Assembly (NCBI RefSeq): GCF_000013225.1
Contig: NC_007776.1
Coordinates: 205,277 to 269,276 of the forward strand
Direction: 5' to 3'
DNA length: 64,000 bases
Source: Synechococcus sp. JA-2-3B'a(2-13)
GTDB taxonomy: Bacteria > Cyanobacteriota > Cyanobacteriia > Thermostichales > Thermostichaceae
Position numbers and translations under genes: made by a program. Shown here piece after piece: positions 42,820-51,662 of the stretch. Position 1 is the stretch's first letter, and each line of letters begins with the position of its first letter. A model generated the notes under the pieces. It made no database searches and was not told the origin of the DNA. It saw nothing but the letters and a program-made list of their open reading frames with translations.

Positions 42820-43929
42820 CTACAACTGAGCTTGGATGCGGTCAAACAAGGCCCCATCGGCAAAAAAGCGGCTTTGGACAACCTCCCAGCCTCCCAGGTC
42901 GGCGACGGTAACCCGCTTCTCAACAGGAGGGTACCGCCAGGCAAACTCTTGGGCCACCGTCGGCTCCACCGGGCGAAAGCCCACCTCGGCAAAGGCCCGC
43001 TGCGCTTCTGGGGTGAATAGGTAGTCCACAAAGGCTTCGGCCACGGCACGGGTGCCTTTGCGATCCACATTGGCATCCACCACGGCTACGGGGTTGTCGA
43101 TGGAAATGTTGGGATCCGGCACCACATAGAACAGGGATTGGCCGCGCAGGCTGGCCAAGATCACCTCATGTTCGTAGGTGAGCAGGGCATCCCCTTGCCC
43201 TTTTTGGAAAAAAACATCGGTGGCCTCTCGTGAGTCCCGCGGCAAAATGCGGACATTCTTGTAGACCTGGGTGGTGAAGGCCAGAGCCTGGGGTTCAGGG
43301 ACAGCGCTCCAGAGGGCTAAAAAGTTCCAGCGGGCGCCCCCTGAGGTCTTGGGGTTGGCGGTAACCACCTGCAAGCCGGGCCGAGCCAGATCTTGCCAAG
43401 AGCGGATCCCCTGGGGGTTGCCCTCCCGCGTTACAATTACTGCCACCGAACGGGTAACGATCCCTTGGTTGGGGGTACGGGCTTCCCATCCCGGCTGAAT
43501 GAGACCGGCAGCCACGAGGCGCTCCACATCCAGGGCCAGAGCCAAGGCCACCACATCGGCATCCAGCCCGTCAATAACTGCCCGCGATTGCGTTGCCGAG
43601 CCGCCGTAGCTGCTTTCCACCCGCACCCGTTGCCCCGTTTTCGCCAGCCAATCGGCCTCAAAAGCAGGGATGATCTGCCGGTAGGCATCCCGCGTCACCG
43701 CAAAGGAGGCCAGGAGAATCGCTACTTCCTCTCTGGATCCCCCTGAGCCCATACCGCTGACACAACCACTGAGGCCAAGAAGAAGGCCAAAAATTAGGGA
43801 TCCCATCCCCAGCCACCGCCCCATGCTCACCGGCAGCCTGCGGATCCCGGCCCCAACTCTCCCAGACCAGACCACCTCGATTGCTGAGGGGATCCCCCAT
43901 TTGTTCGCAGGTGTCCCTTCAGTGTTCAT
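42820..43929 (-). CDS. sbpA: Sulfate-binding lipoprotein
   Basis: The protein has the sulfate-binding family pattern: LLASFAVTRDAYRQIIPAFE, VESSYGGSATQSRAVIDGLD, ADVVALALALDVERLVAAGL, TANPKTSGGARWNFLALWSA, DALLTYEHEVILA and DLGGWEVVQSRFFADGALFD. A lipoprotein signal LIFGLLLGLSGC ends at about residue 56 from this start, so the true start may be the internal ATG at 43824. It captures periplasmic sulfate for the CysTWA importer and is the first gene of the operon. Confidence 0.92.
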   Translation of the reverse strand: MNTEGTPANKWGIPSAIEVVWSGRVGAGIRRLPVSMGRWLGMGSLIFGLLLGLSGCVSGMGSGGSREEVAILLASFAVTRDAYRQIIPAFEADWLAKTGQRVRVESSYGGSATQSRAVIDGLDADVVALALALDVERLVAAGLIQPGWEARTPNQGIVTRSVAVIVTREGNPQGIRSWQDLARPGLQVVTANPKTSGGARWNFLALWSAVPEPQALAFTTQVYKNVRILPRDSREATDVFFQKGQGDALLTYEHEVILASLRGQSLFYVVPDPNISIDNPVAVVDANVDRKGTRAVAEAFVDYLFTPEAQRAFAEVGFRPVEPTVAQEFAWRYPPVEKRVTVADLGGWEVVQSRFFADGALFDRIQAQL

Positions 43930-43986
43930 AGCAATCCCCAAAAACTTCTCCTCCTCCTCAGAGGGAGTCCGCCCTCACCCCCAACC

Positions 43987-44007
43987 CCCCTCCCAAAAGG
44001 GGAGGGG
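43987..44007. terminator. C-rich/G-rich stem-loop between the acetyl-CoA synthetase gene and sbpA
   Basis: CCCCTCCC pairs with GGGGAGGGG around an AAAA loop. It falls between two same-strand genes and may end the fermentation transcript before the sulfate operon. It lacks a clear T run. Confidence 0.35.
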
Positions 44008-44082
44008 ACAAGCGCCAGGACTCTTCCCGTCTTATTCTACGGTAAGCCAGTCGGTAAACCGTTTTTAGTTCTCTGGGGATCT

Positions 44083-46869
44083 CTAGGGGGAGCAGGTGGC
44101 GAGGATTGGCGGATCGGAGATTAAAGCCAGAGCAGCCTTGAGGATCCCGGGATCCTCTGGAGAAGGGCGCAACTGAAACCCCAGCCGCTGACACAGGCGG
44201 CGCATGGCCTCGTTTTCGCAAAGAACCTCGCCGGTGAGGTGCTGGATCCCTTCGCAGCGGGCCACCTGAATGAGGCGGGTCAACAGCTCTGTGCCAATCC
44301 CTTGCCGTTGGTAGGGATCCGCCACCAGCATGGCAAACTCTGCTTCTTGGGGAAAGCCATGTTTTCTGGAGAGGCGGCTGATGCCGAGGATTAAGGACTT
44401 CGTCCCGCTGACGCGATTGGCCTCTGGCTCCTGTTTTTCTGCTACTAAGGCAATCTCGCGGTCGTAATCGTTAAAGCAAATGCGGGTAAGGCGCTCGTGG
44501 GCGATGCGGGCGCTGTATTTGATCGGGTGGAAGTAGCGCAGATAGACGCTGTAATCGGAGACGTGGCGGTGAAAATCGATCACCAAAGGCTCGTCTTCAG
44601 GGCGAATGGGGCGAATGGTGATGCCGTCCCGGAAGCTCCAGATGTACTGGGTGGGATAGGGGCGGATGGCCAAGGGCACCTGGGGATCCTGCTCGGTTCG
44701 CAAAATGACGCGGGCATCCAAAGCCAGCAGGCCCTCGCTGGAAGCCAGCAGCGGATTGATGTCGATCTCTTTAATCTCCCGCTGCTCGGCCACCAGTTGG
44801 CTAAAACGCACCAAGAGCTGTTCTAGGGCCTCCAGATCGACAGCTGGGCGTCCCCGCACCCCCCTGAGGGCCTTGTAGATGAGGGTGTTTTCCATCAGAC
44901 GCCGGGCCAAGGTGGTGTTGAGGGGGGGAAGGCCAATGGAGCGATCTTGAAACACCTCCACCAGTTGTCCGCCACTGCCAAACAGCAACACCGGCCCAAA
45001 CTGGGGATCCTGGCTGCTCCCCAGGATCAGCTCATAGCCATCCGTGTCCACCATCGGCTGCACCGTGACCCCCTGGAAGTGCTCCGGCCCCGCTTTCTCG
45101 CTGACGTTGCGGAGGATTTGCCCGAAGGCCCGGCGCACCGCCTCAGCATCGGGCAGGTTGAGCTGCACGCCGCCCACATCGGTTTTGTGGGTGAGGGTGT
45201 GGGAGTAGAGCTTCACCACCACCGGGTAGCCCATGGCCTCGGCAGCTTCCACTGCTGCTTCGGGGCTCTCGGCCACCCGCGTCGGCACCACGGGGATCCC
45301 GTAGGCGGCCAGGATTTCCTTAGATTCGACCTCCGTGAGAAGCGTGCGGCCTTCCCGCCTCGCCTGGGCAAGGGTTTGCTGCACTTTTTCCTGCTCCACT
45401 GGCCTGGTGGGAGCCAGGGTGGGGGTTTCGTAGAGGGCCTTGAGGTTGTCACTAAAGCGCCACAAATAGCCGAACACCCGCGCCGCTTGATCCGGGTAGC
45501 GATAGGTGGGGATCCCGGCTTGGTTGAGGATGTGCTCGCCCGCATCCACGCCAGCTCCCCCCATCCAACTGGCCAGGATAGGCTGCCGGGATCCACTGCG
45601 CCGCCAGGTCTCCACCACTTTCTCGGCAGTGGCCGTGGGATCCGTCATGGCTTGGGGGGTGAGGATGACCAGACAGCCCTGGCTGCCGGGATCTTGCAAC
45701 ACCACTTCCAAAACTTGGGCAAAGCGCTCCGGATCGGCATCCCCCAAAATGTCAATGGGATTGCCGTGGCTCCAGTGGGGGGGCAAGATCCGCTCAAGCT
45801 GCTCCAGGGTTTGGGGGGAGAGCTGGGCCAGGGATCCCCCGGCGCGAATGAGGGCATCGGTGGCCAGCACCCCTGGCCCGCCGGCATTGGTGAGGATGGT
45901 CAGGTGAGGGCCCTGAGGACGGGGCTGTTTGGCCAGCACCTCCGCCAGGTCGAAGAGATCTTCAATGTGATCCACCCGCAGCACGCCGCAACGGCGGAAG
46001 GCCGCATCCAACACTGCGTCGCTGCCGGTGAGGGAGCCCGTGTGGGAAGCGGCTGCTTGGGCTGCCGCCTGGGTGCGCCCCGCCTTGATGACAATGATGG
46101 GCTTGCTCAGGGCCACCTCTCGGGCCGCGGACAGAAAAGAGCGGGCATCCCCGATGGATTCCATGTACAAGACAATGCTGTGGGTATGGGGATCCTCGCC
46201 CAAGTAGTCGATTAAGTCTCCCCAGCCCACATCCAGCATCGATCCCAGAGAGATAAAGGCGCTGAAGCCCACATTTTCCTGCAGGCTCCAGTCCAGGATC
46301 GAGGTGCACAGGGCCCCACTTTGGCTGATGAAGCCCACATTGCCGGGCCGGGCCATCTGGGCAGCAAAGGTGGCGTTTAAGCCCGTGTGGGGGTTTTGGA
46401 TCCCCAGGCAGTTGGGGCCAATCAAGCGCAGCTTCCTAAGGACTCCGTCCCGCTGACGCGATTGGATAGTCTGCTGAATTTGCTTCTCCAGCTCCCAGCC
46501 AGCAGGGCCCGTTTCCTTGAAGCCTGCTGAAAGAACAATGGCGCCCTTGACCCCGGCTTCTACGCACTCCTGCACCACCTTGGGCACCCCCGCTGCCGGA
46601 ATGGCGATAATGGCCAGATCCACCGGCTCCGGCAGAGCGGACAGCCGCTCGTAGGCCCGGATCCCCAACACCTGGTGCCGCTTGGGATTGACCGGGTAAA
46701 CCGTGCCGCCAAAGGGGTGGCTAATGAGGTTCCACAACACCGTCCGCCCCACGCTGCCCTCCCGCTCCGTGGCCCCCACCACCGCCACCGAACGGGGCAG
46801 AAAAATGGGATTCAGGGGATGGGATCGGGCCCTCCAGATATCCACACTGGGATCCAGTCGTTGCCACAT
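44083..46869 (-). CDS. ADP-forming acetyl-CoA synthetase fused to a GNAT acetyltransferase
   Basis: The 928-residue protein has four parts: a CoA-binding domain ([20 protein letters not shown]), a succinyl-CoA-ligase-like domain, an ATP-grasp domain (about 500-715) and a C-terminal GNAT domain (about 755-910, with [20 protein letters not shown]). The phosphohistidine segment [20 protein letters not shown] and the second His in [14 protein letters not shown] are both kept, so acetate plus ATP formation from acetyl-CoA looks possible. The same architecture in E. coli PatZ and Salmonella Pat acts as a lysine acetyltransferase. Two short dispersed repeats are read in frame (44391-44418, 46436-46463). 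AGGAG precedes the ATG. Confidence 0.88.
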   Translation of the reverse strand: MWQRLDPSVDIWRARSHPLNPIFLPRSVAVVGATEREGSVGRTVLWNLISHPFGGTVYPVNPKRHQVLGIRAYERLSALPEPVDLAIIAIPAAGVPKVVQECVEAGVKGAIVLSAGFKETGPAGWELEKQIQQTIQSRQRDGVLRKLRLIGPNCLGIQNPHTGLNATFAAQMARPGNVGFISQSGALCTSILDWSLQENVGFSAFISLGSMLDVGWGDLIDYLGEDPHTHSIVLYMESIGDARSFLSAAREVALSKPIIVIKAGRTQAAAQAAASHTGSLTGSDAVLDAAFRRCGVLRVDHIEDLFDLAEVLAKQPRPQGPHLTILTNAGGPGVLATDALIRAGGSLAQLSPQTLEQLERILPPHWSHGNPIDILGDADPERFAQVLEVVLQDPGSQGCLVILTPQAMTDPTATAEKVVETWRRSGSRQPILASWMGGAGVDAGEHILNQAGIPTYRYPDQAARVFGYLWRFSDNLKALYETPTLAPTRPVEQEKVQQTLAQARREGRTLLTEVESKEILAAYGIPVVPTRVAESPEAAVEAAEAMGYPVVVKLYSHTLTHKTDVGGVQLNLPDAEAVRRAFGQILRNVSEKAGPEHFQGVTVQPMVDTDGYELILGSSQDPQFGPVLLFGSGGQLVEVFQDRSIGLPPLNTTLARRLMENTLIYKALRGVRGRPAVDLEALEQLLVRFSQLVAEQREIKEIDINPLLASSEGLLALDARVILRTEQDPQVPLAIRPYPTQYIWSFRDGITIRPIRPEDEPLVIDFHRHVSDYSVYLRYFHPIKYSARIAHERLTRICFNDYDREIALVAEKQEPEANRVSGTKSLILGISRLSRKHGFPQEAEFAMLVADPYQRQGIGTELLTRLIQVARCEGIQHLTGEVLCENEAMRRLCQRLGFQLRPSPEDPGILKAALALISDPPILATCSP
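44391..44418. repeat. Short dispersed repeat in the GNAT domain of the synthetase
   Basis: TTAAGGACTTCGTCCCGCTG then ACGCGATT, read in frame on the minus strand as NRVSGTKSL. It nearly matches 46436-46463 in the same gene. Confidence 0.75.
46436..46463. repeat. Short dispersed repeat in the ligase-like domain of the synthetase
   Basis: CTAAGGACTCCGTCCCGCTG then ACGCGATT, read in frame on the minus strand as [11 protein letters not shown]. It shares nearly all bases with 44391-44418. Confidence 0.75.
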
Positions 46870-46879
46870 ACCCTACTCC

Positions 46880-49510
46880 TTAGGCCAACACTGGTTCCGG
46901 CTGGTGGTAGAGGGCAGAATCCACCCGGCAGCCCCGATAGGCCAAAACGTACAGCTCCTTCATGTCTTGAATGAGGGGATAGCGGGGGTTGGCGCCGGTG
47001 CATTGGTCGTCAAAGGCTTGCTCCGCCATCGCCTCCAGACGGTCGTAAAACTCCCGCTCTTTCTCCCCCAGGGCCTCGCGAATGGTGGCCGGGATCCCCA
47101 GTTTCCGCTTGAGTTCTTCGATGGCCTCAATCAGGCGCATGACCTTTTCATCGTCATCCGCCCCGCCCAACTGCAGGTAATCGGCAATTTCCGCGTAGCG
47201 GTGTTTGGCGTTGGGATAGCGGTATTGGGGAAAAATGGCCTGCTTGAAGGGGGCGTCGGTGGCGTTGTAGCGGATGACGTGGGTAATCATCAGGGCATTG
47301 GCCAGGCCGTGGGGCAGATGGAAGGTGGATCCCAGCTTGTGGGCCAGGGAGTGGCACACCCCCAAAAAGGCGTTGGCAAAGGCCATGCCGGCAATGGTGG
47401 CGGCGTAGTGGACTTTTTCCCGCGCTTCGGGATCCTCGGCGCCCTTCTCGTAGGCCCGCGGCAGGTAGGTCATCAGGAGCTTGATGGCCTGCAGGGCAAG
47501 CCCATCGGTAAAGTCGCTGGCCATCACCGACACATAGGCTTCCAGAGCATGGGTGAGGGCATCGATGCCGCCGTAAGCCGTTAGCTTCTTGGGCATCTTT
47601 AAGGTGAGATCCGGATCCACAATGGCCATGGTGGGGGTGAGGGCGTAGTCCGCCAGGGGGTATTTGATCCCCACCCGGTCATCGGTCACTACGGCAAAGG
47701 GCGTCACCTCGGATCCCGTGCCGGAAGTGGTGGGGATGCAGATGAGCTGAGCTTTTTGTCCCAGTGGGGGCAGCTCGTAAACCCGCTTGCGGATGTCCAT
47801 AAAGCGCATCGCCAAGCCTTCAAACTCCACCTGGGGCTGCTCGTACATCAGCCACATCACCTTGGCCGCATCCATCGGGGATCCCCCACCGACCGCGATG
47901 ATCACATCCGGTTGAAACTGGCGCAACTGCTCCAGACCGCGATTGACGTTGCTGAGGGTGGGATCCGGCTCTACATCGTGGTACACATCCCAGCTCACGC
48001 GAATCTCATCCAAAACCTGGGTGATGGGATGCAATATGCCCAACTCAAAGAGCGGCTTATCGGTCACCAAAAAGGCGCGTTTTTTGCCGGCCAATTCCCG
48101 CAGAGCAATGGGTAGACATCCGGGCTTGAAGTAAACCTTGGGCGGGATCCGAAACCAGAGCATGTTTTCCCGACGTTGGGTTACCGTTTTAATGTTGAGC
48201 AGGTGGCGCGGCCCCACATTCTCGGAGATCGAATTGCCTCCCCAAGTGCCACAGCCCAAAGTCAGAGAGGGATCTAGCTTGAAGTTGTAGAGATCCCCAA
48301 TGGCCCCTTGTGAAGAGGGAGTGTTGATCAAGACTCGACCGGTTTGCAGGGCATTTTCAAAGTAGGCAATATCGTCCCGATTGGCGGGATCTGTGTACAA
48401 AACAGAGGTGTGTCCCCGCCCGCCGAAATTGACCAGTTGGACAGCAACATCTACGGCGCTGTGGAAATCGTTGGCGCGGTAGAGGGCCAGAACAGGGGCC
48501 AATTTTTCGTAGGAGAAGGGCTCCTCCGGCCCCACCTTCTCCACTTCCCCAATCAGCAGTTTGGTGCCTTCGGGTACCTGGATACCGGCCAGGGCAGCGA
48601 TGGTCTGCACCGACTGGCCCACAATGGCCGGATTGAGGCGACCGTCTTTGAGAAGGATGCGGCGCACGGCTTCGATTTGTTCCGGATCCAAAATGTAGGC
48701 CCCCCGATGGCCGAACTCGGCCTTGACCTGCTCGTAGATGGCATCCACCACCACCACTGCCTGTTCTGAGGCACAGATCATGCCGTTGTCGAAGGTCTTG
48801 CTCAACAAAATCGAGCTGACAGCCATGGGAATATCGGCACTGGCATCGATCACTGCCGGGGTATTGCCCGCTCCCACCCCCAAAGACGGGTGGCCCGAAG
48901 AGTAGGCCGCTTTAACCATGCCAGGCCCGCCGGTAGCCAAGATCAGCTTCACCTCAGGATGCTGCATCAAAGCCTGGGACAGCTCGATGGTGGGCTCATC
49001 GATCCAGCCAATGAGCCCCACGGGAGCACCCGCTGCCTCGGCGGCTTCCTTAACCACTTTGGCTGCGGCAATAGTACATTTTTTGGCGCGGGGATGAGGG
49101 GAAAAGATAATGCCGTTGCGGGTTTTGAGGGTGATCAGAGCCTTGAAAATGGTCGTTGACGTGGGGTTGGTTACCGGCACAATACCTGCCAAAAGACCCA
49201 CCGGTTCAGCAATGCGCTCGTAGCCAAAGCTCTCATCCCGCTCGATAACCCCGCAGGTTTTCTCGTGTTTGTATTTGTTGTAAATGTATTCCGAGGCAAA
49301 GTGATTTTTGATCACCTTGTCCTCCACAATACCCATGCCGGTTTCCTGTACCGCCAGCTTGGCCAACGGGATCCGTTCGTTGTTGGCAGCCAGAGCGGCT
49401 TTGTGAAAAATCCGGTCTACCTGTTCTTGGGTGAAAGTTGCATATTCAGCTTGGGCAGCCTTCACCTGCTGGATCAAGGTTTCCAGCTCGGCTAGATTGG
49501 TTACTGGCAT
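46880..49510 (-). CDS. adhE: Bifunctional acetaldehyde-CoA/alcohol dehydrogenase
   Basis: AdhE reduces acetyl-CoA to acetaldehyde and then ethanol, using two NADH. The 876-residue protein has an N-terminal aldehyde dehydrogenase (GGPGMVKAAYSSGHPSLGVG; catalytic Cys in FDNGMICASEQAVVVVD). The C-terminal iron alcohol dehydrogenase has the NAD motif AVGGGSPMDAAKVMW and iron ligands in IDALTHALEAYVSV and GVCHSLAHKLGS. Both halves look complete. GGAGG precedes the ATG. It sits 10 bases upstream of the acetyl-CoA synthetase gene, which suggests co-transcription and gives ethanol and acetate branches from acetyl-CoA. Confidence 0.96.
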   Translation of the reverse strand: MPVTNLAELETLIQQVKAAQAEYATFTQEQVDRIFHKAALAANNERIPLAKLAVQETGMGIVEDKVIKNHFASEYIYNKYKHEKTCGVIERDESFGYERIAEPVGLLAGIVPVTNPTSTTIFKALITLKTRNGIIFSPHPRAKKCTIAAAKVVKEAAEAAGAPVGLIGWIDEPTIELSQALMQHPEVKLILATGGPGMVKAAYSSGHPSLGVGAGNTPAVIDASADIPMAVSSILLSKTFDNGMICASEQAVVVVDAIYEQVKAEFGHRGAYILDPEQIEAVRRILLKDGRLNPAIVGQSVQTIAALAGIQVPEGTKLLIGEVEKVGPEEPFSYEKLAPVLALYRANDFHSAVDVAVQLVNFGGRGHTSVLYTDPANRDDIAYFENALQTGRVLINTPSSQGAIGDLYNFKLDPSLTLGCGTWGGNSISENVGPRHLLNIKTVTQRRENMLWFRIPPKVYFKPGCLPIALRELAGKKRAFLVTDKPLFELGILHPITQVLDEIRVSWDVYHDVEPDPTLSNVNRGLEQLRQFQPDVIIAVGGGSPMDAAKVMWLMYEQPQVEFEGLAMRFMDIRKRVYELPPLGQKAQLICIPTTSGTGSEVTPFAVVTDDRVGIKYPLADYALTPTMAIVDPDLTLKMPKKLTAYGGIDALTHALEAYVSVMASDFTDGLALQAIKLLMTYLPRAYEKGAEDPEAREKVHYAATIAGMAFANAFLGVCHSLAHKLGSTFHLPHGLANALMITHVIRYNATDAPFKQAIFPQYRYPNAKHRYAEIADYLQLGGADDDEKVMRLIEAIEELKRKLGIPATIREALGEKEREFYDRLEAMAEQAFDDQCTGANPRYPLIQDMKELYVLAYRGCRVDSALYHQPEPVLA

Positions 49511-49602
49511 CGGTGGATCCCTCCAAAACTCATCAAGACTTAGACGATAGGAACAATTGACAATCGGATAGTTGGAAATAGTCGAATAACCCGAATGGCA
49601 AT

Positions 49603-50013
49603 CTAGGCGCCAACAGGAGCAGGAACTTGGATTTCGGTGGTCAGGGTGGGGGGATGGGTAAGCGTATTGTGAATGATGCAGGCATCAACTGTTTTTTCCA
49701 GACCCTTTTGATGCCTTTCGTCCAGCGGGATCCCGATTTTGACTTGGATGCGAATGTTGTCTAGGCGAGCCGGATGCTCAACTTTCTCCGCCGTGACCAC
49801 CACCTCTAGTCCACTAGGATCCAACTGTCGCGCTTCCAGATATTTGACGGCATAAAAACCAACACAGGCACCCAGAGAAGCCAAAAACCATTCCGGCGGC
49901 GTCATTCCCTGATCTCGACCGTGGTTGTCCAAAGGCTGATCGCTGAGAATGCGGTGCCCTCGGCTTTCCGCTTGGAACTGAACACCATCGCGGTAGGTGA
50001 CGCAAACTTCCAT
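49603..50013 (-). CDS. OsmC/YhfA-family protein
   Basis: The 136-residue protein has the OsmC fold pattern with two conserved redox Cys: GMTPPEWFLASLGACVGFYA (about residue 53) and EKTVDACIIHNTLTHPPTLT (about residue 112). OsmC/Ohr proteins reduce organic hydroperoxides by thiol chemistry. YhfA-like members are less understood. It is placed between adhE and pflA on the same strand with GGAGG before the ATG, so it may protect oxygen-sensitive fermentation enzymes, but that is inference. Confidence 0.85.
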   Translation of the reverse strand: MEVCVTYRDGVQFQAESRGHRILSDQPLDNHGRDQGMTPPEWFLASLGACVGFYAVKYLEARQLDPSGLEVVVTAEKVEHPARLDNIRIQVKIGIPLDERHQKGLEKTVDACIIHNTLTHPPTLTTEIQVPAPVGA

Positions 50014-50195
50014 TGGGGATCCCTCCTCTTGGGGTATTCTTCAGTTCACATAGAGTCCGTAAAGTTAGCCTGAGGATCAACTTGGATTCCAGTCAGCTCA
50101 GGGCCAATCTGGAGACGGTGCAGAGATTAACTGTGAATCACTTCGGATCTAAGCGTGACCTGGCTATGCTGACCCAAGCCGCAACTGCAGAATTG

Positions 50196-50945
50196 TCAAA
50201 TAGCCACCAGTCCTTGATCCCGAAAGATTTGTAATGCATGATTCACCTGTTCGGGTGTGGGTGGATCGACATCGGCAAGGGTGTAAGGCAATCCCAATTG
50301 CTGCCATTTGTATTCCCCCATCTTGTGAAAGGGCAAAACTTCCACTCGCTCCACGTTGGATAAGGTGGCCACAAACTCGGCCAGACCCTTAATGTTTTCC
50401 TCGGGATCCGTCAAGCCGGGAACCAGCACAAAACGAATCCAGGTAGGCTTGTGGATCTGGTCTAAATAGCGGGCCAGATTAAGAGTGGGTTCTAGCGAAA
50501 CGCCGGTAACCTTTCGATACAGCTCCGGCAGATAAGACTTGATATCCAGCAACACCAAATCTGTATGCTCCAACACAGGCTTGGCTGCTTCCAGTTGCCC
50601 ATAGCCAGAAGTATCCAAAGCCGTGTGCAAGCCCAACTCATGACAGCGACGGAAGATCTCAGCTACAAAGGTGGGTTGCATTAAAGGCTCTCCCCCGGTA
50701 GCCGTAACTCCCCCCCCTCGCAAGTAATTCTTGTAACGTTGGATCTCGGCAATCAAAGACTCAACCGTAACAAGCTGTCCCGCCTGCGGATCCCGACAGT
50801 CGGGGTTGTGGCAATACAAACAGCGAAGTGGACAACCCTGTGTAAAAATTACGAAGCGGATTCCTGGCCCATCGACGGTGCCACAGGTTTCCACCGAGTG
50901 AATGCGCCCAGCAATTGGTGTCAGGGGGTTCATAACGGTATCCAT
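50196..50945 (-). CDS. pflA: Pyruvate formate-lyase activating enzyme
   Basis: This radical-SAM enzyme installs the glycyl radical on PflB. The CxxxCxxC cluster motif lies in FTQGCPLRCLYCHNPDCRD at about residue 35, preceded by the family's SVETCGTVDGPGIRFVIF. GGVTATGGEPLMQP and the C-terminal LPFHKMGEYKWQQLGLPYTL are typical of PflA. Length 249 fits. It lies downstream of pflB on the same strand, separated by a pentapeptide-repeat gene. An internal ATG at 50933 is an alternative start. Confidence 0.95.
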   Translation of the reverse strand: MDTVMNPLTPIAGRIHSVETCGTVDGPGIRFVIFTQGCPLRCLYCHNPDCRDPQAGQLVTVESLIAEIQRYKNYLRGGGVTATGGEPLMQPTFVAEIFRRCHELGLHTALDTSGYGQLEAAKPVLEHTDLVLLDIKSYLPELYRKVTGVSLEPTLNLARYLDQIHKPTWIRFVLVPGLTDPEENIKGLAEFVATLSNVERVEVLPFHKMGEYKWQQLGLPYTLADVDPPTPEQVNHALQIFRDQGLVAI

Positions 50946-51170
50946 ACTTTTATCCTGGATGACTTTTGCAAAATATCAATCAATCTTGAGGTTTTCTTCC
51001 AGATTGCTAACTCAGGTTAAATAGAACACAGTTTCCATTTCTCTTTGGATTAGGTTGGGACTAGATTTTTTTAGATCCCTAGGGTCTTTTAGCTAGACCG
51101 CTGCTATCCTGGCTGGAAGGGAGAAAGGGGGATAAAAAGCCGAAAGGGCAGCTTGGGGATCCCACCCAGC

Positions 51171-51581
51171 TCAGACCGATGGGTCGTGTGGGCTAGGCAC
51201 GGAGGTATCCACCGTGATGCCGTGCAGGCGGTGGGCCTTGGGATCGAAATCCTTCGGGAAATGGGTATAGGCATCGAAATCTGCGTGATCCAACAAGGCT
51301 CCTTCTAAGAGCGCCCCTCGGAAATTGCTGCCAAAGAGGAGACATCCCCGCAAATCGGCTTCCGATAGGTTAGCTCCGCTGAAGTCGGCAAAACTGAGAT
51401 CGCACCCCCGCAAATTAGCCCCCGCCAAGTTGGCCCCACTGAAATCGGCATAGCTGAGATCGGCGCCAGCCAAATGGATCCCCTGCAGCTCAGCCCCCTG
51501 CAAATCGATCTCCCGAAAATCGCGCCGTCCTGAGGCATACTGGCTGACCAGATCCGCAGCGCTACAAACAGTCATGATCAT
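51171..51581 (-). CDS. Pentapeptide-repeat protein between pflB and pflA
   Basis: The 136-residue protein has about 13 consecutive pentapeptide repeats of the A(D/N)LxX type (LQGIHLAGADLSYADFSGAN, LAGANLRGCDLSFADFSGAN, LSEADLRGCLLFGSNFRG), predicted to form a right-handed square beta-helix. A short N-terminal helix (SAADLVSQYASGRRDFREID) and a non-repeat tail cap it. No signal peptide is visible. Function of such proteins is usually unknown. Its position inside the pfl block suggests it is expressed with fermentation genes. Confidence 0.85.
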   Translation of the reverse strand: MIMTVCSAADLVSQYASGRRDFREIDLQGAELQGIHLAGADLSYADFSGANLAGANLRGCDLSFADFSGANLSEADLRGCLLFGSNFRGALLEGALLDHADFDAYTHFPKDFDPKAHRLHGITVDTSVPSPHDPSV

Positions 51582-51662
51582 CGGGCCTCCTCGGTTATCG
51601 ATGGGGGATCCCTTCCATCGACCCCGGTATGGGCGGACTTCAGGGATCCCCAGGCTGGTCTT

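Noticed and set aside
44947-46215. A 422-codon plus-strand frame opposite the acetyl-CoA synthetase
   Set aside because: It is a shadow of the minus-strand gene, whose domains and motifs are clear. The plus-strand product has no recognisable domain.
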